A program made the translations under genes and the position numbers. A stretch of 64,000 nucleotides of DNA from Berberis thunbergii (lineage: Eukaryota > Streptophyta > Magnoliopsida > Ranunculales > Berberidaceae), in contig QNQO01000506.1 of assembly GCA_003290165.1 (NCBI GenBank), forward strand, positions 372,001 to 436,000, in the 5' to 3' direction. The notes beneath the pieces are model-generated. The model was not told the origin of the DNA. It saw only the letters and a program-made list of their open reading frames with translations, and ran no database searches. The stretch's first letter is position 1. Each line of letters opens with the position of its first letter. This document shows positions 56,677 to 64,000 of the stretch, piece after piece.

Positions 56677-58129
56677 ATTGCTACAAGAGTTTGATATTGA
56701 AATTCGGGACAAGAAGGGTTCAGAAAACGTTGTAGCTGACCATTTATCTAGACTTCTGGTAGAGTCATATAGCGAATATTTACCATTGAATGAGTCATTT
56801 CCTGATGAGCAATTATTTGCTCTCTCCCAATTACCTTGGTATGCAGATATCGTGAAGTATCTTGTTACAGGTCAACTTCCTTTGAAGTGGTCCAAACAAG
56901 ATAGATCCAAATTTCTTGCTGAGGTTAGACATTTCTTCTGGGATGATCCATACTTGTTCAAGTATTGTCCTGATCAGGTTATCAGGAGATGTGTTCCTGA
57001 AATTGAATTTCACAGCATCATCTCATTTTGTCATGAGCAAGCTTGTGGTAGTCATTTTAGCTCTAGAAAGACAACTGCAAAAGTTTTGCAGAGTGGTTTT
57101 ATTGGCCTACCCTTTTTCAAGATACTCATGCCTTTTGCACCACTTGTGATCGATGCCAACGAATGGGTTCCATTTCTCGTCGCAACATGATGCCCCTTAC
57201 TAATATTCTTGTGGTTGAAATCTTTGATGTTGTATTGATTTCATGGGACCATTCTCGCCTTCGTTTGGCAATCTTTTCATCCTTGTTGCTGTGGATTATG
57301 TGTCCAAATGGGTAGAAGCAATACCATGTAAAACGAATGACCACAGGGTTGTGGTAAGATTTTTGAAAGATATTATTTTTCTCGTTTTGGTATTCGCGTG
57401 CCATTATAAGTGATGGTGGTTCTCATTTTTACAATAGACCGTTTGAGCTATTAGTAAAGAAATACTCCATCACTCATAAAGTTGGCACCCCCTATCATCC
57501 ACAAACAAGTGGGCAAGTGGAGATTTCCAATCGGGAGATTAAAAACATTCTAGAAAAGACAGTCAGACCAGATCGTAAAAACTAGTCTCAACGTATGAGT
57601 GATGCTCTCTGGGCTTATAGAACATCATTTAAGACCCCGATTGGAATGTCTCCATATAGGCTTATTTTTGGAAAAAGTATGTCATTTGCCTGTGGAATTG
57701 GAACATGGTGCATATTGGGCCATCAAGACATTCAATTTTGATATGGTCAAGGCTGGATCACATCGTAAGCTTCAACTTAATGAGTTGAAAGAGATCCGAA
57801 ATGATGCGTACCACAATGCCAAAATCTACAAAGAACGAACGAAGATATTTCATGATAAATCCATTCTTCGTAAGTCCTTTGAGCCATCTCAAAAAGTTAT
57901 GTTGTTCGACTCTCGGTTACGACTTTTTCCTGGCAAGTTGAGATCTCGGTGGTCTGGACCTTATATTGTGAAAGGAGTGTTCCCACATGGAGCTGTGGAG
58001 ATCGTTAATCCTAAGGATGGCCATGTATTTAAGGTAAATGGTCAACGACTTAAGCCATTCTTAGAGTTACCTCGATTAGAAGTCGAAGTTGATGTGATCC
58101 TATTAGAGGACCCTGTGTATCAGAAGTGA
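56677..58129 (+). pseudogene. Athila-like integrase, frameshifted
   Basis: It continues with [20 protein letters not shown] and DHLSRL (56687-56755), a zinc-region remnant near 57000-57180, and the core [20 protein letters not shown] (57236 onward). It then passes through several frame changes in 57180-57600. The C-terminal part is open from 57599 to 58129 ([40 protein letters not shown]), ending YQK. No env-like ORF follows. Confidence 0.85.
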
Positions 58130-60176
58130 GGATCTTTTGGGTTTTGTCGGGCTGATGACGTTAAACCAAGCGCTCCTAGGAGGCAGCCTAGCTTTAGTTG
58201 TGTGTCTCTGCTGTTAGTCTGGATTGATTTTTGAGTACCCTATTTAGTTGTGTTTCACTCATACTCGTTAGCTCCGTAACAGTTTTGACTTACAACTTAC
58301 TTTTTTTTTAGTTTTCTTTGTTTGTGTCGAATCTATAGTTTATCGATTTCTAATGAAAACTCCATGATTGTTATGTTGGTGAGCCTCATTGATGGACGAC
58401 TTCTTGGAAATTGGTAAAATCTTCACCGCGGTAATACTGTTCTAACCTCCTCTCATGTACTTCATTCATTTGTCAGAATTATTTCGTTAAACATTGAGGA
58501 CAATGTTTGGATTAGGTTTGGGGGTAGGTTCATGAGTCGGCGAAATTTTCATTTTTTTCGTAGTGTTTTCTTTTCTTATTCTCAAAAAAAAAAAAAAACT
58601 TTTCTGTCAAGACAACTTGGTCTTTTGTGAAAATGGATTTTAAATGTTTTATGCTCAAGAAAATGCAAACCAACTTGACATATTGGTATATTGATAAAGA
58701 CTGAAAGTTTATTAAGATCCTTAAGTTAGATCTAGTTCATAAGATTTTTCAACTCGATTATGTTTGCACCATGAGCCATATTAGCATAACTTGAAGTTGA
58801 TGAGTGAAATATATACTAGAAAACCTTAGAATAATAGTGGAGACTTAACCCTGAAAGCTTTGAGCCTTTCTATTTTTCTGAGGGTTATACATAAACTCTG
58901 ATTTTTCTTGAGTCTACATTATCTCGTTGATGATCTCATTATTTTCATTCTTTGGATCAATTGCTTTGGGAATGACATAAAAATTGAATTATTACACTAG
59001 AACTTCTTGGCTTATTCAATTGAGATGTCATAATACTGACCCGAACTTAGGAAATGATCTAGGCATTTTTTTTCTTTAGACCATTAACTAGCCTTTTAAC
59101 TTACCCATAACATTAACCTTTTTTGTAGCCTTTTGAGCGTTAGATTAACTTTTATTTGTTAACTCATTAACCTTTACCCAACTTTTCTGTGAATGTGTAT
59201 GGATTTATATACTTGGTGTCAAAAGGGCATGAAGAGCAAAATATGAGATATTTCATAAATCCTCTATGAAAAAAAAAAAAATGTTGAAGAAAAGAAAAAT
59301 AGAAAAAAGAAAAAAATGATTCTTCAATGAGGATAAAGATGTGAAAATGAAGAAAAAAATTGATGGTGCGCAACATTGATTTATTCTTGATAGCCCTAAT
59401 TGTTCGTATAATGGGTGTATGCATTCCTAGAAATTTTGTTAGAATCCTTTGACATTCCTTATTAACTATTACCCAAGCCCCATTACAACCCAACAAAGTC
59501 CTAGTTGATCTTAGGTAAAGGTTGGTTTCGTAGATGTGGAGATTTAATAACCAAGACCTATGGTGTTTGATTCAACATTCCCAAAAGTAATTGATATTCC
59601 TGTCCATGAGATCATGTTCATTCCATTCTTGAAAAGTCCGTTCTTCATATTACTATATGTGAGATGATTGTTTTCCATTATTTACTCTTTTCCTCACATA
59701 TAAACTGAGTGAAATACCAAATCTCTGAGTACTTTATTGTGAGTGACATGAGAGGTTTGAAGTCAAAACAAACTTTCTACAAGACATTTAGTCATTGTTT
59801 TACTCTGAAATGAAAAGTTATGTTGATAGTGTTATCCACACACACACATTGAGTTGAGGATGATTGTGAATTTTTCTCTAACTTGTGGAGAATATTAAAT
59901 TATTTGGAAATTTGTTGATACACTAAAATGACACTGTTGGTTTCTTGCATTTCTTGAAGTATTAAAATGAACACTGTTTGACCAAGTTTTGATTGAGTCA
60001 GTAATGTTTGTGGGTAACATTTCTGGAAACCTTCACGAGACTATAACTCGTCCACTAGAGGTAATCTAGGGGTTTAAAGCCTTGTTGCACGTTTAAGGTA
60101 AGTGCAACCGATGATTCATGCAAAAGTGAGTTAGGATTTTCTTTTTATTGTTTTGCTCGAGGACCAGCAAAATATA
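58130..60176 (+). other. Athila 3' non-coding region
   Basis: About 2 kb of AT-rich sequence between pol and the purine tract. Athila elements often carry an env-like ORF here, but none is seen. A-runs lie near 58584-58598 and 59269-59281. Confidence 0.6.
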
Positions 60177-60190
60177 GGTTTGGGGGTATT
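60177..60190 (+). other. Polypurine tract of the Athila-like element
   Basis: GGTTTGGGGGTATT, with the G-run just before the 3' LTR, is the usual Athila-type tract. Confidence 0.75.
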
Positions 60191-62029
60191 TGATATTCAC
60201 ATAATTATTACATAATATATCCCTTAATTTATACATATTAGTGTTTCAATTATTATATTTTATAGTAATTATTTCGTTTTCATGTCTTTGTAGGAATTTG
60301 AGCGTAAACGATGAAATCATATTAAGGCGACAAGTTAAGGAACGACAATTAGTCGATTCCAACAGTGGTATAAAGCAGTCACAAACCTAAACCCGAAACC
60401 TAATTCATAACCTAATCCATAACCTAATGTCAAGCCCAATCCTTCTCCAAATTATACATTGATGAATCATTCCCTCATTTCATCCCTATTCATCTTGATA
60501 ATTTTCTATAAATAGAAGATAATAGGGTGAGAAAAGGGAGAGAAAAGAGAAGGGAAAAGAAGAGAATTAGACAAAAATCAAAACCTCTTTCTCTCAAATT
60601 GATTCACAATCACCACCACCACCTATCCATCTCTCACTCACTCAGCAATCATCACCTCGCCACCACCATCACCCGAGCACCACCACCTCCAAACAGCACA
60701 ACCGCCGCCACCATGAAACAGGGGTGTGACAACCCTGTTTCGCGTCAAACCTTCACTCTGCCACCGTCCCTGTCCCTCTCCCTGTCCATCATCCATCACC
60801 ACCTCCGCACGAGCACTACCACAACAGACCGAGAACCACCGCGAAACAGAGCTCACCGCGACTCTGTTCCGCCTCGCCACAGACACTCTTATCCCTTTTT
60901 TTTCAGCCTCTCTTCGTCTCGAGCTCCTTCCTGCCTCCCTCTCTCGCGACCACCGTCACGACCAGACCGAGCATCACCGCCACCACCTCGCGAGACAGAG
61001 CTTGCAAGCAGAAACAGGGAGCTCCTGTTCCTCGTCTTCCTTATCTGTTTTTTCTATTTTCTTGGTGTTTCCTCACCCTCTCTCTTCTTTTGCAGGTTTT
61101 GGAGATGTTTGGAGGACGAGACGGTCGCGAGGAGCGAAGAATAGCACCGCGAGCAGCGCTGTCACTTTGGAGATGAAGGCGTCACTGTAGCGTTACTGTA
61201 GCGCACTGTGCACCTGGCGGTACTGAGTCAATTTAAGTTGGCTATTCACACCCCAGCAATCTGTAAGAGCCACCACAGAGTGCTTTTGACCATTTGTCTC
61301 GGGATTCATGTTCAGACCACCTGCTGATCTGCTGAGTGCCACCACATCGAGTTTGTGACAAACTAAATGGGTTGTATAAGTTATTTTAATTTATTTTACT
61401 GAATTGTGTGCTTAATTGTTAATTACAATTTATTTCTGAATTTTGATAAATTGCTTTCACCTTACATGTTCGAGAAAATAAACTTGATATGTTTGGTAGT
61501 TAGAATTACCCTTTATTGATATTCAAAGCATGTGCTAAAAATATTAAGCTTAAACTTTGATTAAGTGTGCCCTAAAAAGACACTTAATACTTGGTAAGAG
61601 CGTATTTGCTTGAAATAATTTGTTAACGTTTGATAGAAACATGATATAATTTGAATTGGATTTTAACGATCACATATTCGGTGTAAGCAAGGGATTCTCA
61701 TCCCTAAAGCTTCTCGTTTTTAAATTCAGTAATTTAGATTTCAATAATTTTGCTAACTCATTGGTGAGTCCAAGCCCACAAAACCCATTTCATCTATCTT
61801 TTATTTTAGTTTTCTTATTTTTAATTTATTTTTAGTTTAGTTTTAAAAACACTGTAACCCCATTTTCCATTTAAATAAGTTTAGATAATTTCTAAAATTC
61901 AATTTAATCCACCTTCCTCGTGGGATCGACCCGTACTTGCCGTTGTCTACCAGTTAGGCATCGTGCACTTGCGGTTATTACAAGTGGGTTGAATTAACCT
62001 ATTTACTTAGGTTAGTTAAATCCACATCA
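60191..62029 (+). repeat. 3' LTR of the Athila-like element
   Basis: 1839 bp, matching 49401-51248 with scattered substitutions and small indels. It is followed by the duplicated GCTTT. Confidence 0.93.
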
Positions 62030-62079
62030 GCTTTAACGGACAGCAGTGGAAGTTTGGTAAAAGCAAATATTTTTTATTG

Positions 62080-63060
62080 ATAATATTTTTTGATGTGCTC
62101 TACATTCCATGGTCGTTTAAGTCCGTCACCGTTTATGTCTTCCAACCAGTATATCCTCTGCCTATTGACCTTGGTCACCCTATAGGTTCCTTCCCAATTT
62201 GGGTTAAGCTTTCCTGCACCCGCTTCTTTTGTGTTTTGCTAGATTTTTCTGAGTACCTAGTCCCCCACTCTGAATTAGCATGGCTTGACCTTCTTGTTGT
62301 AGTATTGTGCTATTCGTTGCTGGTAGGCAACTATCTTAGCAGAGGCTAGATCTCGCTTCTCCTGGAGGAGGTCTAGTTTGATGTGCAAGGCTTCATCGCT
62401 ATTGTCTGCTCTGAACTCCTCCATTCAGAAGGTGGGCACTTCAAGTTCTACCTGAACTATGGCTTTTGACACGTATTCTAGGGCGAAAGGTGTTTCTCCT
62501 GTAGGGATTCTTTTGGTTATTCCTCTTGGCTGCATCAAGTTTTTTTTTATCGCCTCCAAGATTGTTTGGTTAGTAATCATTGCTTGGTCATTGGCTTGTT
62601 GGTGCCTAGCAAGGAGAAATGGTGACTGATGTTCAAACTTTCGCATAGTTTTTTAACCTCGGTACCTTCGGATTGAGTTTCGTTGCTGCTGACCAATACT
62701 CTTGGGATGCCAAATCTGCAGACGATGGTTGCCTACATGAATTTCTCTATTTGAATTTGTACTATCTTGGATAGTGGCTGTCACAAGAAGGAACTTTTTT
62801 CTGGTTGATGTTGGTACCGATCCAACGATGTCCATCTCGCATTGGCGAATGGCCACGGACTAGTCATCAGTATCAGTGGCTGGGCAGGCATGTGCGTGTA
62901 TGACGTGAACCTATGACATTTGTCGCATTTATGGACGGTATCTTTGGCGTCTCATTGCATCGTCGACCAATAGTACCCTATGGTTAGAGCTTTGTGGGTG
63001 AGGGTTCTCCCACCCGGATGATTTTCGCATATCCCGCCGTCCATCCTTCTTAGGACCTAA
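62080..63060 (-). pseudogene. Integrase of the second Tat-like element
   Basis: On the minus strand: a zinc region with CDKCHRF-like residues near 62920, then the core start MAIRQCEMDIVGSVPTSTRK with KKFLLV (62856 on), then QANDQAMITNQTILEAIKKN and TGETPFALEYVSKAIVQVEL (62425-62646). A C-terminal end with KLNPNWEGTYRVTKV-like residues lies near 62185. Several shifts break it. The catalytic core is incomplete. Confidence 0.75.
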
Positions 63061-63189
63061 TCTACCCCAAGAGGGGACAACATCAGAGTAAGGGTCCGAT
63101 CACTGATCTCCTGTATAACTTATTGTTTAGGAGAGTGTATCGCATTGCTCTATATTTTAGTATTTTCGCCTTTTTGCCTCCTTTTTGTC

Positions 63190-63900
63190 CCTAGAAATGG
63201 AGGGTTTCTTCTCTACTTTAGTTTTCTTCTTTGTTGTTCTCATCTCCTCCAATGTGATGTAACTCTGGGTGCCCTTCAAGAGTTCTGCCATATCCAAGGG
63301 GTTCCAAGGTGAGAAAGTCGTAAAAATTTCATTTTCTTAGGCCCGCGGAAAAAGTCGTCACGACTGTGTCATCACTGCAGTTGTCAATGAGCGTCAGCTC
63401 TTCGTTGAAGCACGTGACGTATTCCCTTAGCATTTCGTTAAACTTCTACCTCATAGAAACTCATTGGCCAACGTCTTGAATGAGTTGATCGACTTTGGCG
63501 GAAGGATGTGGAACCACATCATTATTACTGATTTCTTCTTACTAATAGGGAACGTTATGCGCATCACCGACTCAGAACCTTTTTTTAGCGCCATTAAATG
63601 TCGATAATGATGCAAGTGATTGAACAGGTCATCGGTCCCATCATAGAAATCGAGATTTGGAGGGCTGAACTTCTTTGGCAGAACTTTGTTCATGATGCGG
63701 TCTACAAACGAAGGAACAAAGAGGTGGTACAACACGTCTGACTCATGAGCCCCTTGGCGAAGGGGGTTCTGCGGGGCGAGCCTGTCTACTCTGAGAGTCA
63801 GATCTGCATTGACCGTGCCACCACCTCTAGTCTAGTGAGAACTAGCAGGCACTTGAATCTCATGTGCCTGCTTTCTATTGTCCTCTGGAGATTCAGGTCT
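63190..63900 (-). pseudogene. Gag of the second Tat-like element
   Basis: The frame 63451-63735 encodes FVDRIMNKVLPKKFSPPNLD, FYDGTDDLFNHLHHYRHLMA and MWFHILPPKSINSFKTLANE, a clear Ty3 Gag core. It continues with shifts to ELTLIDNCSDD and MAELLKGTQSYITLEEMR near 63250-63400. It is related to the Gag at 37181. It runs directly into integrase sequence near 63100, so protease, RT and RNase H are deleted. Confidence 0.8.
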
Positions 63901-64000
63901 GTGATGTTCCTGATCTCCATTGGTGGGTGGAGGGTTTTGATGTATGAGAATCTCAACTGCTTTAGTGATGATTTGCTATATTTTGTGATGACAGCAAATC

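Larger units (their letters stand above)
49401..62029 (+). mobile_element. Athila-like Ty3 retrotransposon
   Basis: 12.6 kb. LTRs at 49401-51248 and 60191-62029 start TGATATTCACATAATTATTA and end CATCA. The target site GCTTT is duplicated at 49396-49400 and 62030-62034. The primer site, gag, protease, RT, RNase H and integrase are in order, and a purine tract precedes the 3' LTR. I count more than 40 differences between the LTRs, so it is older than the Copia insertion. Gag and pol contain several stops and frameshifts, so it is not autonomous. Confidence 0.93.
44683..64000 (-). mobile_element. Second Tat-like element, minus strand, split by an Athila-like insertion and running off the window
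   Basis: The 3' LTR is 44683-45363, then the antisense ORF (45617-47467), a 178-bp tandem array (about 47600-49370), integrase (62080-63060) and gag (63190-63900). The order read along the minus strand is gag, integrase, array, antisense ORF, LTR. Protease, RT and RNase H are missing between gag and integrase, which abut near 63100. The interruption 49401-62029 is an Athila-like element with the duplication GCTTT. The 5' LTR lies beyond the window. Confidence 0.8.

Overview
This is a repeat-dense stretch of a flowering-plant nuclear genome, probably a eudicot. The evidence is a plant-specific root-cap family gene with a GT-AG intron, TATA boxes and AATAAA signals, plant lineages of Copia and Ty3 retrotransposons (Athila-like and Tat-like), hAT, MULE and CACTA DNA transposons, a plant LINE, and a decayed nuclear copy of plastid psaA. 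There are no bacterial-style operons, CRISPR arrays or convincing tRNA/rRNA genes.

Layout. (1) 1-16 kb holds a tandem pair of root-cap family genes. Copy 1 (371-1852, one intron) looks intact: signal peptide, long Gly-Asn repeat, Cys cluster, root-cap domain. Copy 2 (4020-15943) is a pseudogene split by two insertions. One is a hAT element (4339-7926, 8-bp target duplication) that itself contains an internally deleted LINE (4535-7289). The other is a nearly intact young Copia retrotransposon (8646-15413) bordered by an unusually long 29-bp duplication. (2) 17.5-19.8 kb is a small Ty3-type element carrying pieces of host genes: a 20S proteasome alpha-7 C-terminus and a PPR-like segment. (3) 20.3-22.5 kb is degenerate psaA. 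It abuts a dead MULE (22464-25195). (4) 25.2-31.7 kb is AT-rich DNA with few recognisable features. (5) 31752-35070 is a CACTA-like element holding a piece of a Tat-like retrotransposon. (6) 36012-44675 is a complete but RT-less Tat-like element (5-bp duplication GTTAT). (7) 44683-49400 and 62030-64000 are two halves of a second, minus-strand RT-less Tat-like element. It is split by an Athila-like element (49401-62029, duplication GCTTT).

How the parts relate. The only plausible functional host gene is root-cap copy 1; everything else is a nested record of transposition. The Copia element is the youngest insertion by LTR identity (one difference seen in 458 bp) and keeps a single 1351-codon gag-pol frame. 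The Tat-like elements share an architecture: gag, little or no pol, a tandem-repeat array, an ORF antisense to the element, then the 3' LTR. They presumably depend on proteins supplied in trans.
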